Source: Pycnococcus provasolii (lineage: Eukaryota; Chlorophyta; Pseudoscourfieldiophyceae; Pseudoscourfieldiales). From it: a DNA stretch of 64,000 nt. The stretch lies in contig CP150551.1 in NCBI GenBank assembly GCA_049487715.1, positions 806,001 to 870,000 on the forward strand, given 5' to 3'. How positions within the stretch are numbered: position 1 is the stretch's first letter; the number at the start of each line of letters is the position of its first letter. A program made the position numbers and the translations under genes. This document shows, one piece after another, positions 39,388-48,700 of this stretch. Below the pieces are notes generated by a model that was given only the letters and a program-made list of their open reading frames with translations, made no database searches and had not been told where the DNA came from.

Positions 39388-40167
39388 ATGGCGTATGACG
39401 GCGGCAGGTGGGTGCTCAGCGAGTGGGAAGGCGTCCTCGCGATGGGCCCGCTGGCGCCTGATGGGACGGACGTGCCGCCATCGGCGGAGGGTGGCGAATG
39501 GCAGGCCAGTGGGCGCACACGAGGGCGCGGTGACCTCGGCCTGACGGTGGCGGCTCTCGACAGTTCCCCCGGCGCACCGCCCGAGGACGACGTCACCTCT
39601 GACCCTGAGAGCGAGGAGGCCGACGACACGTACACGGACCGCAATGGCATGTGCTACTGCGCAGAGCACCGGCGCGAGCGGTGCGGCGTCTGCTATTTCG
39701 ACTTCACGGTCCTGAACAACATGCGCCGAGCGGAGAATCGCGACCAGACGCCCGACTATGATGCCGTGGCGCAGGCGAGCTACGACGCTGCGGACGCCGA
39801 GATGCGTGCAGTGGCGCAAGCCTACGCGGCAGAAGGCGGCTCAGGCACCCTTGAGCTCGGCGGTGACACGTACAAGCCCATCACTTGGGATGAACTCCGG
39901 GAGCTCCGTGGCGCGCCGGCGACTGGGCGCACACTGGAGGTGCGTGTCCAGGAGCTCGTGCCGTTCCTGCGTGTCACGTGCGAATGCAAGGATCGCAAGG
40001 GCAAAGTTCGCACAATCGCGTTCTACTCCAGCCGCGCGCCAGACGGCCTGCGGCAGGGATGCGTGCTGCGCTGGCGCAACCCGCACTATCACTGGTTCAT
40101 GGGCGGTCAGGAGGGCGCGCGCGTCGAGGACGACGACCTTCAGAGCATTACATGCTCGAGCGAGTAG
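39388..40167 (+). CDS. Hypothetical protein with Cys/His zinc-binding cluster; 5' end uncertain
   Basis: No named family recognised. The core (about 39649-39700) reads CYCAEHRRERCGVCYFDF, a C-x-C-x2-H-x5-C-x2-C cluster followed by NNMRR, which looks like a zinc knuckle. N-terminal to it is a globular-looking region; C-terminal is a beta-rich part ending in a Trp/Tyr-rich stretch (LRWRNPHYHWFMGG). The first ATG in the open frame is 39388 (259 residues), but the frame looks coding from about 39180. One GT-AG pair (39148-39236) would join ATG 39140 in frame, so a short first exon is possible. Codon use is GC-rich. Two TGTAA copies lie at 40202-40213. Confidence 0.6.
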   Translation: MAYDGGRWVLSEWEGVLAMGPLAPDGTDVPPSAEGGEWQASGRTRGRGDLGLTVAALDSSPGAPPEDDVTSDPESEEADDTYTDRNGMCYCAEHRRERCGVCYFDFTVLNNMRRAENRDQTPDYDAVAQASYDAADAEMRAVAQAYAAEGGSGTLELGGDTYKPITWDELRELRGAPATGRTLEVRVQELVPFLRVTCECKDRKGKVRTIAFYSSRAPDGLRQGCVLRWRNPHYHWFMGGQEGARVEDDDLQSITCSSE

Positions 40168-41455
40168 GCCGACTACCTATAAGGAGTGGACGTGGCCCCG
40201 TTGTAAGTTGTAACTGATCGTTTGGATGCCCGAACCCTCCTAACCCTAACACCCATAGCCCTAACCCTGCTGACTCGCATTTTGTCGACCTTTTTGATAG
40301 GCCGCCAGACTCTCTCGTCTCGAGGTCTAGATTGAAAATATCAAGCCACGCAAGCACCTTTAGGCGAGAGTGAGCGGAACCTGATCCTCCTTTTTGCTCC
40401 TCGCTCCCACTTTTGAAAAACACGAAAAATAAACCCGCAAACTGCGACAAAGAATTTCAGACGAGCCACTCATCCTTCTGAGCGAAACGGAACGCCATTA
40501 CGATTAGAAAACGTGCCAGAGAGCAGAAAGACAAAAATGGCGCTGCCTTTTTGTCTTTCTTGTCAAACATGTACATAAAGTCGCACAAAAAAAACCAAGC
40601 AAAAACCAACCGAAAAAACTATCTTTTTTCCTTGTAATGAATAGGGCGCCGCCCGACAAGGCACCCCCCAGAGCATCCCAGACAGCGAGGGTTAAGTAGT
40701 ACTAGTATGCTTTGCCAGCATGCATTGGATGGTGGTTTGTTTTCCCCCAACCCACCTACACGCGCGACTGCACGCGATTTCCCCAGACGTAGAACTATCG
40801 TAGTACCAAATTGCCCCCCGGTTCATCCCCCGCAGGGAAAAGGATACGCTAGCCTTGAGTGGGGACGGAGGGGATCGCAAAGATCTTTCTCTGACTCTGC
40901 CCATACTAGTGGGGCCGTACTGTCGCGTCCAGTGCTCTTCTCTTCCAAAGGGAGAGTAGAGTGCTTTGGTTTCCAGAGGTGGCACCGAGCGGGGCAGTAG
41001 TACTACTACCCTTCTGCTGAGTTGGCTCCCCCCTTCCCTTCCCTTCCCTTTCCAGCGTCTTGTTACAACAAACTCCACTCCTCCAAGGCCTTGGTTGGCT
41101 CCAATCATCCTTATAAGCTGCGTCAGTCAGTCCGTCTACTAAGCTTAGAAAGAAAGAGTAATTGCTTACTTGAGCTTGCTCTTTGTGTCTCTTGTTCTTT
41201 AACTTGTGTCTCTTGTTCTTTACTTGTGTCTCTTGTTTTTTTTTTTTTTCCTTGAAAGAAAAAATTAAAAAATATCCTTCAGGGGAACATCCTCATCCTC
41301 ATCTTCATCTTCATCCTTCCTCATTGTTGGGGTGCAGTCAAGTGCTCTCCACTGACTTCTTTCTATTTTGACATCCTTCTCTTCTTTTTGAAAGAGGTCG
41401 AAGCTTTGACAACCACCAACCACCAACCAACACCAAAGCTTGCACCATCGAACTC
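40168..41455. other. Long intergenic region upstream of polyQ winged-helix gene
   Basis: About 1.3 kb without a supportable gene or recognised RNA. It contains degenerate CCCTAA units (40234-40269), A-rich phrases (ACAAAAAAAACCAAGC near 40585), and, close to the next start, pyrimidine-rich repeats: three tandem copies of CTTGTGTCTCTTGTTCTTTA type (41180-41240) and a CATCTT/CATCCT run (41286-41325). The last two probably lie in a 5' UTR. Confidence 0.45.
41180..41240. repeat. 20-bp tandem repeat in probable 5' UTR
   Basis: Three consecutive copies of CTTGTGTCTCTTGTTCTTTA (the first CTTTGTGT..., the last running into a T14 tract), 215-275 bp before the start codon of the winged-helix gene. Confidence 0.85.
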
Positions 41456-41582
41456 ATGATGATGCAAACGACGACGCACAACCAAACCAAGACTCCTAAT
41501 GCTGCTCCGATCCACTACCCCGCGCCGATCCAGCACCAGACGACGTCGGCAGCCACGACGGCGACCATGCACTACCCAGCGA

Positions 41583-41619
<37 letters not shown>

Positions 41620-43219
41620 CGCCGCCCAACTGTGGCAACAACACCTCGCGGCGTATGCCGCAAACATGAACGAAAACGCTAACGCTTTCAACGCAAAGTA
41701 CAACACCACGACACCACCGCCGCAGCCACATCGACAGACAGAGAGTCCACCGCTCTCGGCGTCGCAAGCTGGTGGGGCGAGCTGGTTCGCGCCACCACCG
41801 GCGGCGTTTGCGAGCTGGTTCGCGCCACCGGCGGCGGCGTTCATGCCGCAGGCGGCAGCGATGTGCTCGCCAAACGCCACAGCTTCGCTCATGGCTCACG
41901 CGATGGCGGCGATGCAGACGAACGCTGCGGCTTGGCAGCAGCACTTTCAGCAGCAGCAGCAGCAACGAACGACGACGCTACCACCGCAGAAATCGGTCGA
42001 AACGACAGCGGCAGCAGCGGAGGCACCACCACCACCACCACCACCAGCTGCAGCAGCAGCAGGAGCAGCAGCACCGCCGCCGCCACCTCCACCTCCACCA
42101 CAAGTTCAGCAACCAAAGGCTGCAGAAACAGCAGCAGCAGTGCCACCACCACCGCCGCCGCCACAGCCGAAGCAGCAGCAGCAGCACCAGCAACGACGAC
42201 AGCAGCAACCAGCTGCTGTACAGCCACCACCACCATTACCCGCAACACAAACAAGCAGCGACACGAACAAGCTGCACAACAGTAATGCACTCGTCGTTCC
42301 GGCGTTCGTGTCCGTGCACGACCTCATCCATGCCGCTATTGTGAGCTGCGGTGGCAATGCAAGCCTCCGCCAGATTTACGCCTTCAGCGAGCAGAATGGA
42401 AGGATTGCGTACAAGCGCAGCGAAGGATCGCGGCTCATTACGACCAACAACCACTGGAAGAGCCAGATTCGACACGCCTTGTACACATCTACAGGTCGCT
42501 TCTACCGTGTCAATGGCGGAGACTGCTGGGCCATGTGCGCCGGGTCGGCGACGACCGCGCCGGTGATGACGACGGTGCTCGCGTCGCCGCCGCCGCCTGA
42601 ATCTCCGATGCAGCAGATGTTTCCCCAACACCACGACGTCACCTCCATCGACAACATGCACAACGAGCATGGAAGCAACGACGTCGGAGGGAACGTGTGC
42701 GGATACAGCAGCGGCAGCGGTGGCAACCACGGCAACACGGCCGGGCAGTCGTACGCACGCCGCGCGGAATCGCGACTGGGTGCTCCGGCGCTCGCGGCGA
42801 TTGCACCGCGCAAGGCACGAAGCAGGCGCGATGCGCCCGCTGACGGAGCAGCAGCATCCGAAGGTGGGTGGGTGACTGTCTACGACGAGCTGCTCGGATG
42901 CAGGTCTGTGTCCGTGTCAGATGGAGGAGGAACTCGTCGCCGTAGGCTGGCGGACGTCGCGGACGTCGCGGAGGCGGCGGCGGAGGCGCTCGCGCTGCAG
43001 ATGACGTCGGAGGAAGAGGACTCGGACCTGTTTGACTCCTCTGAGGAGGAGAAGGAGGTGAGTCCACTCAAAAAGCGATTCAAGGCTGCGACAACCGAGG
43101 CGCCGGCGCCGGCGACAGATATGACGTCTCCGCCAAGTCCATGCTCGGCAACCATGGCTAGCTTTCGCGACAAGAGTCGAAATCGACGCAAGCCTCAAAA
43201 ACCACATGCGGCTGCATGA
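41456..43219 (+). CDS. PolyQ protein with forkhead-like winged-helix domain
   Basis: Possible DNA-binding regulator (ATG 41456, 587 residues). The first 280 residues are low complexity: a CAG-encoded Gln run (41585-41618), Pro runs and Ala-rich segments. One globular domain at about residues 285-360 reads VHDLIHAAIVSCGGNASLRQ, then IYAFSEQNGRIAY, NNHWKSQIRHALYTS and GDCWAM. The W-x-[NS]-x-IRH-x-L helix and terminal Trp resemble forkhead winged helices, and I infer that relation with moderate to low confidence; other winged-helix families are possible. The C-terminal part has acidic and Ser-rich stretches and a basic tail. No signal or membrane segment. Confidence 0.6.
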
Positions 43220-43446
43220 TTTGATTTGGAACAGTCAAAACCAAACCGCCATCACCACCGCCACCACCACTTGCAAAGAAATTTCTTGCGAAAGCCAAAG
43301 CCTTCCTTCTTTCTTTCTTTCATTGTTTGACGTTTTTCGCTTTCAGTTTTTCAACTTTACTTTTTTTCAAAACGTTAAACAAATTTTTTCTCGAACAATT
43401 CTAATTCTACTGATATATTTTCTACAAACAAACAAGCAAACAAACT

Positions 43447-45741
43447 TCATACCCATCCCTTACTGTTCCAAACGACAAACGTCACCGTAAAAATCGCCGC
43501 TGATATGGTCGTACTTAGGATGTTGATGTAGTAAAAGGGGTCGCAGACACACTGCGCGACAAAGCCCCAGTATCGCGACATGCACTCCTCCGCATGGCGA
43601 TGCTTGAGCTCGTTCGGGATGGGAACGTTCATTCCAAATACACCAGCCACAAGACCGTAAACGGCAATGCTCAGCGCCGCCAACGTCAACAAAAGCTCGA
43701 GGCGGATCAGCTGGTTGCGCGTCGCATCGAGGTACAAGTTGGCAATCTCCTCCGCATCCTCGAGCGCGCTCTCGACATTCTTCAGCAGCTGCTTGGCGTA
43801 CGAGTACGTGCGCAGGTGGCCCTCAAGCGCCTCGAGGATGTTTGTGTTCGTACCCGCATGCCATGGGCCGGGGTGCTGGTTGGGCAACTTGGGAGGAAGG
43901 CCATTAGAGCCTCCACGTCCTCCTCTCGTCGTGGCTGCTGCTGGAACAGGTGCTGAGGTTGGACCCTGGTACATTCCCTCCTCGCTGCTATGGCGACTTC
44001 CCATGTTCGGAAGAACCAGCAGGCCAATGTCCTTTATTTGGCTTTCGCCGCCTAATCCACGGCCAACGCTATTCCCATACTCACCCATCGCACGGGGCAG
44101 CGACGACGAGGTGCGCCGGTGGTACTCACCACCCTCCACATGCACCTCCTGGTCGTGGTAGTTCTGGTCCGCAGCGTCCAAAAATCTCTCGAGACTCTGG
44201 TGATTTGCAATGGCATCGCTTGCAAGCGACGCCTGGCAACCCTTCACCTTTCGCACCGCGTCCAGGACACCCTCCGTGACGGTGAAACCGCGCGGCATGC
44301 TCAGCGCGGTCACAACGGGCCTCGAGGCCAGCGTAAGCGCCTGCGTAGCCTCGAGCAGAGCGCGGCCGGTGAAGTCAAGCATAGTGTCAACGACGCTCGC
44401 CTCGAAGGGCAGTGACTCGTCGTTCTCCCCCAAAGCGGCTGCGTCCATGTGATCATCGTCGCGTGGATCGTCGGTAGACGGTGACGAGCTGTTATTGTTG
44501 CCATTGTCGTCGTTGTCGTTGTCTGAGCCGGGGGTTGCACCAATATCGTCCAGCTCATTTGTCGAACCCGGGCGCGGTATTCTTGAAGGCATCATTGGGC
44601 TGAAGAATGACGCATCCACGTCATTCTCCCGATTCGCACTAAGACTCGTCGATAGCTGAGACAGCGAGGCCATATGCTTGCTCACGAACATGCCGTCGTC
44701 TCGAGTATCATAACCGACGACGTCGCTGTGCGCTGCCGCTGCGGCACGCCGTGCCATCTTCTTGTGCCGCGCAGCCTTCAGCTTCGAAGCGAGGTGCGCC
44801 GCGAACTCCTCCGGCGCAGACACGCTCGAGTGGCTCAGTGCGTGGTACAGTGCGAGCGCGGCGTACGTCGACTCCGCGCCCTGCTGAGCATCCTTCCTCA
44901 TGGCGCGCCGCCCTCTCTTGCCGGACATGAAATGCGGTAGGGCTGACGGCTCGCGCACGTGCGCCAGCGTCTCGTCACTTCCCTGCGCCCACTGCCTCGC
45001 CGCCTCGGCGGCGGAGTTGGTGTGCGCGTTCGGTCCCGTGGGAGGTATGACGATGAGAGCCCACTCGTTTGTCACAGCAAGTCTGAGGCTTCCGAGGCAC
45101 ACGATGCCCACGCGTTCTCGGCGCAGCATGACGAGCGGCTGTCCGTCGCTCTTGAGGGTGAGCAGCCTGTCATCCTCGAGCGGGTTCCCGAGCAGTAGCC
45201 TGATGTCCGCGTCTCGCATCCTCACCGCCCGTCCTCCGAACGACTCGCTCGTGCACTTTGCGAGAATGGCGCGCCTCGTTCCCGAGTGTCTTCTCGTGCT
45301 CCCGTCTCTAAAAATCTGTATGAAGCGGCACACCGGCTCCATGGCGGACGAGCGAAGCGTTGGCGGCGGCGGTCGAAACATCTGCGTGTGAGCCGCGTTG
45401 GGAGGCGCACCACCACGTCCCTGCCCGCCTTGCCTGGCGTTGCTCATTGCGTTCGTCTCTGCGGTGAATCCTCGCGGGAGGACTATGCGTTCATACGACG
45501 ACAAGCGCGCGCGCGCGGGCGGGGGCGGGGACCTCGCCGGTGAAGATGCGGACCAACCCGCTGAGGTGGGATTTTGAGGAGCAAGAGCAGGAGGAGGAGC
45601 GGATTGCATTCTCTCCAGCACCCCCTCAGGATGCGCCACTGAAGCCGAGGCCGAGGCGGCGTTATCGTCACCCGCAGCACGAGCGAGCAGAGGGACGGAC
45701 AGGTCTAGGTCGGACGAGACATGGTCCGAGCTCGACGACAT
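43447..45741 (-). CDS. MRS2/CorA-family Mg2+ transporter
   Basis: Predicted magnesium channel. ATG 45741 (764 residues). The long N-terminus (about residues 1-140) is disordered with Pro/Arg. The cytoplasmic domain begins with IQIFRDGSTRRHSG and RAILAKCTSESFGGRAVRMR, and contains RDIRLLLGNPLEDD-type (actual DADIRLLLGN) sequence as in MRS2. A large disordered insertion with Asp/Asn/Ser tracts splits it (about 340-450). The stalk helix precedes TM1 (LLLTLAALSIAVYGLVAGVF) with the signature GMN near residue 706. TM2 is IYINILSTTISAAIF-like, ending WNSKGWV. Plant MRS2 proteins are about 400-450 residues, so this one is enlarged by disordered inserts. It could sit in plastid, mitochondrion or vacuole membrane; no clear targeting signal was seen. 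Confidence 0.88.
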   Translation of the reverse strand: MSSSSDHVSSDLDLSVPLLARAAGDDNAASASASVAHPEGVLERMQSAPPPALAPQNPTSAGWSASSPARSPPPPARARLSSYERIVLPRGFTAETNAMSNARQGGQGRGGAPPNAAHTQMFRPPPPTLRSSAMEPVCRFIQIFRDGSTRRHSGTRRAILAKCTSESFGGRAVRMRDADIRLLLGNPLEDDRLLTLKSDGQPLVMLRRERVGIVCLGSLRLAVTNEWALIVIPPTGPNAHTNSAAEAARQWAQGSDETLAHVREPSALPHFMSGKRGRRAMRKDAQQGAESTYAALALYHALSHSSVSAPEEFAAHLASKLKAARHKKMARRAAAAAHSDVVGYDTRDDGMFVSKHMASLSQLSTSLSANRENDVDASFFSPMMPSRIPRPGSTNELDDIGATPGSDNDNDDNGNNNSSSPSTDDPRDDDHMDAAALGENDESLPFEASVVDTMLDFTGRALLEATQALTLASRPVVTALSMPRGFTVTEGVLDAVRKVKGCQASLASDAIANHQSLERFLDAADQNYHDQEVHVEGGEYHRRTSSSLPRAMGEYGNSVGRGLGGESQIKDIGLLVLPNMGSRHSSEEGMYQGPTSAPVPAAATTRGGRGGSNGLPPKLPNQHPGPWHAGTNTNILEALEGHLRTYSYAKQLLKNVESALEDAEEIANLYLDATRNQLIRLELLLTLAALSIAVYGLVAGVFGMNVPIPNELKHRHAEECMSRYWGFVAQCVCDPFYYINILSTTISAAIFTVTFVVWNSKGWV

Positions 45742-46126
45742 AGTTCCAAATGGTGTTTCTTTCCGGAGGGGGAGGAGAAGAGAAGAGGAAACGTTTGCAT
45801 TTCCCCGATGAGAGTTCGATTTGGTGCAATTCCGACTGATTCGGGGTTCCGATTATTCGGGTTTCCCCATCCCATGATTTCCTTGGGTATGGTCGTCTAT
45901 CCATACCTATCCAGAGTTCGTGAATAGATAGACTAACCTTAGGATAGTATGTACTACTCTTAGTTACAGTAAGTCGTCCTTCTTTGGGATATTCAGACCA
46001 TGCATAATATGGTACAGTAGTTCTTAAGTTAAGGTTCACGTTAGTACAGTCTTCTTTTCGTTTCGTAACACCGTATTCTAAGGTAAAATATGTCTTGTTA
46101 TGGATAGACTACTTTTTACTGTAAGT
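45742..46126. other. Intergenic region between two minus-strand genes
   Basis: Serves as promoter of the Mg2+ transporter and 3' flank of the coiled-coil gene. AT-rich, with TACAGTA/TACTGTA copies near 45965, 46013 and 46118. No gene supported. Confidence 0.45.
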
Positions 46127-48367
46127 TTACGAGGACTTCTCACTCTGAGAGCCTTGATTCTGCATGATCATCAGCGACTCCCACACGCTCTGCTCGAGCT
46201 CCTTCATGCGCTGGATGCGCGCCTCCACGGAGTCACTCAGATCGGAAAGGCCAGCGGAAGCCTTCCTCAAACGACCCTCAAGCGCATCGACGCGATCTTG
46301 CACTGCCGTCTCGATGTGCGATTCAACAGACTCAAGCATGCGCGCCATCAGATCGCTTATGCGAGTGTTCATCGCCGTCTCCATCGAATGCTGAGACGAA
46401 AGCGCAGCCTCTGAAATTTTCGCCTCGGACGTTGCAACGATGTCCTGTCGAGATGACTCGATTCGCGATTCACAGAGCTGAAGCAATCGAGCCTCCATTT
46501 CGCCGCGAGTCACCTCTATCCGAGCTGTCAACATCGACTCTGACGCATGCTCGAGCTCGCTGATAGATGTTGATACGCGATCGTCCAGTTTCGCCACACG
46601 ATCATCTATCGACTGCACCATGCGCACCTCGAGCTCGCCGATGGAAGTCGACAACCCCGCGACGCGATCATTCATGGAAGTCGACAGCGACTCCATGCGT
46701 TCTGAAAAGGCGGCATCGACTTGTGCACCCACCCGCCCTTCGATTTCGGCACGCGCCATCTCAATGGAAGTTGACACGGAATCGACCAGCGCCGCGACGC
46801 GATCATCCGTCTTCTGCGATACGCGCGCCTCGAGCTCGCCAATGGAAGTCGACAGCGTCTCCATACGTTCTGAAAAGGCGGCATCGACTTGTGCACCCAC
46901 CCGCCCTTCGATTTCGGCACGCGCCGTCTCAATGGAAGTTGACACGGAATCAACCAGCGCCGCGACGCGATCATCCGTCTTCTGCGATACGCGCGCCTCG
47001 AGCTCGCCAATGGAAGTCGACGGCGTCTCCATGCGTTCCGAAAATACGGCATCGACTACGGCATCGACTTGTGCATCCACCTTCCCTTCGATATCGGCAC
47101 GTGCCGCCTCAACGCGAGAAGCAAGCATCGACTCGGATAGCTGCATCGTGCGTGCCTCTAGCTCACTCATGGAAGTCGATACTCGTGCATCCAGTTTCGC
47201 CACACGATCATCCATCGACTGCACCACGCGCGCCTCGAGCTCGCCAATGCGAGCTTCTAAGTCAGGCTGCGAGGCGGTGTTAGATTCTTCTCTCTTCCCC
47301 TCGATGGCCGAAATGCGTTCTCCCAAAGTCTTCAGCAAAGCTGAAGCTGCGAGAGGCGCTCCAGCGGTGCCAGCTGCCGCTGCTTCGACGGCACTTAAGC
47401 GTTTCTCCACATCATCTGGCAACACCGTGGCAAATGACGGCGTGTCCGTCGCTTCTGCTGCTGATGCGGCGGCTGTCTCCAAGGCTATCAAACGTTGAAC
47501 GACGTCTTCAGGTATTGACGGCGTGGCAGCCTCCAGGGCACTTAGACGTTGCGACACTTCGTCTGGAATCGACGGTGCTGTCGCCTTGTTAGCCGCGGTC
47601 GCAGCCTCCAGGGCACTTAGTCGTCGCGACACTTCGTCTGGAATCGACGGTGCTGTCGCCTTGTTAGCCGCGGTCGCAGCCTCCAGGGCACTTAGTCGTC
47701 GCGACACTTCGTCTGGAATCGACGGTGCTGTCGCCTTGTTAGCCTCTAAAGCTACCAAGCGTTGCATCGTGCTGACTAACTTTTCAGCCACGAGTGTCAC
47801 CTTGCTCTCCGTGCTCGTTGCCGCCATCTCCACGGCACTTAACCGCTGACCTACGTTGTCTGTGTTTTCTGCGATGCTAACCATAGTTTGTGGCGCTGTG
47901 TTGCCCACGTCTATGAGCGGCGGACCCTCAACTCCCGACGCAACGTTCTGCGTTGTTGCCGTCTCCTTCGCTTGCCTTCCCGTCGCCGCTGCGAGTGCAT
48001 GGTTAGCGCTTTCGTCCGCGGACTGCGCGACCCGCCTGACGCGCTCAACTTCGTCGACAAGGCTGGAGACGAGAATTTGCAGCTCCTCGAGCGACGGAGC
48101 TTGCGCCGCGAACGTCTCGCGCTGCGTCGCGGGTTGTGCAGCGGGCTCATAGTCTCCCCCGCCCCCGAGTCCCACGGGTGGTGCATAGTCTCCTCCTAGT
48201 AGTCCGACGGTCGGCGTGTTTTGCGAGCGTGAAGAGGATGATGACTCTTCGCCAGATTCTTTTTGTTTTTTCGCGAGTTCGCGTGCGGCGAGGACGCGCG
48301 CCTGCTCCCTCGCCTGCGTTTGAATGCGGTCGTCCAATGAGCTGGCGAAACGCTTTATGGCTTCCAT
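46127..48367 (-). CDS. Large coiled-coil protein built from tandem repeats
   Basis: No family recognised (ATG 48367, 746 residues). Nearly the whole chain after residue 90 is helical and heptad-rich. It contains two kinds of internal duplication: three copies of a 25-residue unit (LSALEAATAANKATAPSIPD core) at about residues 205-280, and three copies of a 56-residue unit (GRVGAQVDAAFSERMETLS and RVSQKTDDRVAALVDSVSTS core) at about 430-560. Many 'SIGELEARV' and 'DDRVAKLD' phrases resemble each other throughout, suggesting growth by repeated duplication. The layout is reminiscent of long structural coiled coils (basal body, Golgi or surface fibres) but no specific role can be assigned. Confidence 0.7.
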   Translation of the reverse strand: MEAIKRFASSLDDRIQTQAREQARVLAARELAKKQKESGEESSSSSRSQNTPTVGLLGGDYAPPVGLGGGGDYEPAAQPATQRETFAAQAPSLEELQILVSSLVDEVERVRRVAQSADESANHALAAATGRQAKETATTQNVASGVEGPPLIDVGNTAPQTMVSIAENTDNVGQRLSAVEMAATSTESKVTLVAEKLVSTMQRLVALEANKATAPSIPDEVSRRLSALEAATAANKATAPSIPDEVSRRLSALEAATAANKATAPSIPDEVSQRLSALEAATPSIPEDVVQRLIALETAAASAAEATDTPSFATVLPDDVEKRLSAVEAAAAGTAGAPLAASALLKTLGERISAIEGKREESNTASQPDLEARIGELEARVVQSMDDRVAKLDARVSTSMSELEARTMQLSESMLASRVEAARADIEGKVDAQVDAVVDAVFSERMETPSTSIGELEARVSQKTDDRVAALVDSVSTSIETARAEIEGRVGAQVDAAFSERMETLSTSIGELEARVSQKTDDRVAALVDSVSTSIEMARAEIEGRVGAQVDAAFSERMESLSTSMNDRVAGLSTSIGELEVRMVQSIDDRVAKLDDRVSTSISELEHASESMLTARIEVTRGEMEARLLQLCESRIESSRQDIVATSEAKISEAALSSQHSMETAMNTRISDLMARMLESVESHIETAVQDRVDALEGRLRKASAGLSDLSDSVEARIQRMKELEQSVWESLMIMQNQGSQSEKSS
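46690..47075. repeat. 168-bp coding tandem repeat
   Basis: The phrase CGGCATCGAC recurs at 46711, 46879 and 47047, exactly 168 bp apart. Copies 1 and 2 are nearly identical; copy 3 has diverged and carries a small CGGCATCGACTA insertion. Confidence 0.9.
47531..47755. repeat. 75-bp coding tandem repeat
   Basis: CTCCAGGGCAC recurs at 47531, 47606 and 47681, exactly 75 bp apart. The last two units are identical over the full length and the first differs slightly. Each encodes 25 residues of the coiled-coil protein. Confidence 0.92.
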
Positions 48368-48700
48368 ATTTGACGGAACGTTTACCTATGGAAAGGAACG
48401 AACACGAACAGGCAACAGGCAACAAGTTTGGAATAATGATTCCTCGGCCAAGTTTTGTTTGGGGCACACCCCGACGCAAAGACAGAACAACGACGAAAAG
48501 CCACGACGACAGGTGACAGCGGACAAGAATGCGGAATGCGGAATTCGGTTAGGGTTAGGGTTAATGGGTTAGGGTTACTGGGTTAGGGTTCTTGATGGGG
48601 CGGGGCTCCCATGATTCAGGAATCGGGACTTCCTCTTTCGCGCGCTTGCTTCCCGGACGTCCTCCTCAGCGGGACCCGCAGTCGACCTTAATCGTGCTCA
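48368..48700. promoter_or_regulatory. Divergent promoter region, coiled-coil / MYND gene
   Basis: Holds a telomere-like repeat at 48547-48590. Otherwise mixed composition without recognised elements. Confidence 0.45.
48547..48590. repeat. Telomere-like TTAGGG repeat
   Basis: GGTTAGGGTTAGGGTTAATG then two further GGGTTAGGGTT blocks with AAT or ACT spacers, on the strand of the MYND gene and about 110-155 bp before its start codon. Confidence 0.88.

Noticed and set aside
46567-47498. Plus-strand frames of 238 and 292 codons opposite the coiled-coil gene
   Set aside because: Periodic shadows of the 75- and 168-bp repeats; the minus frame is a full-length coiled coil with ATG.
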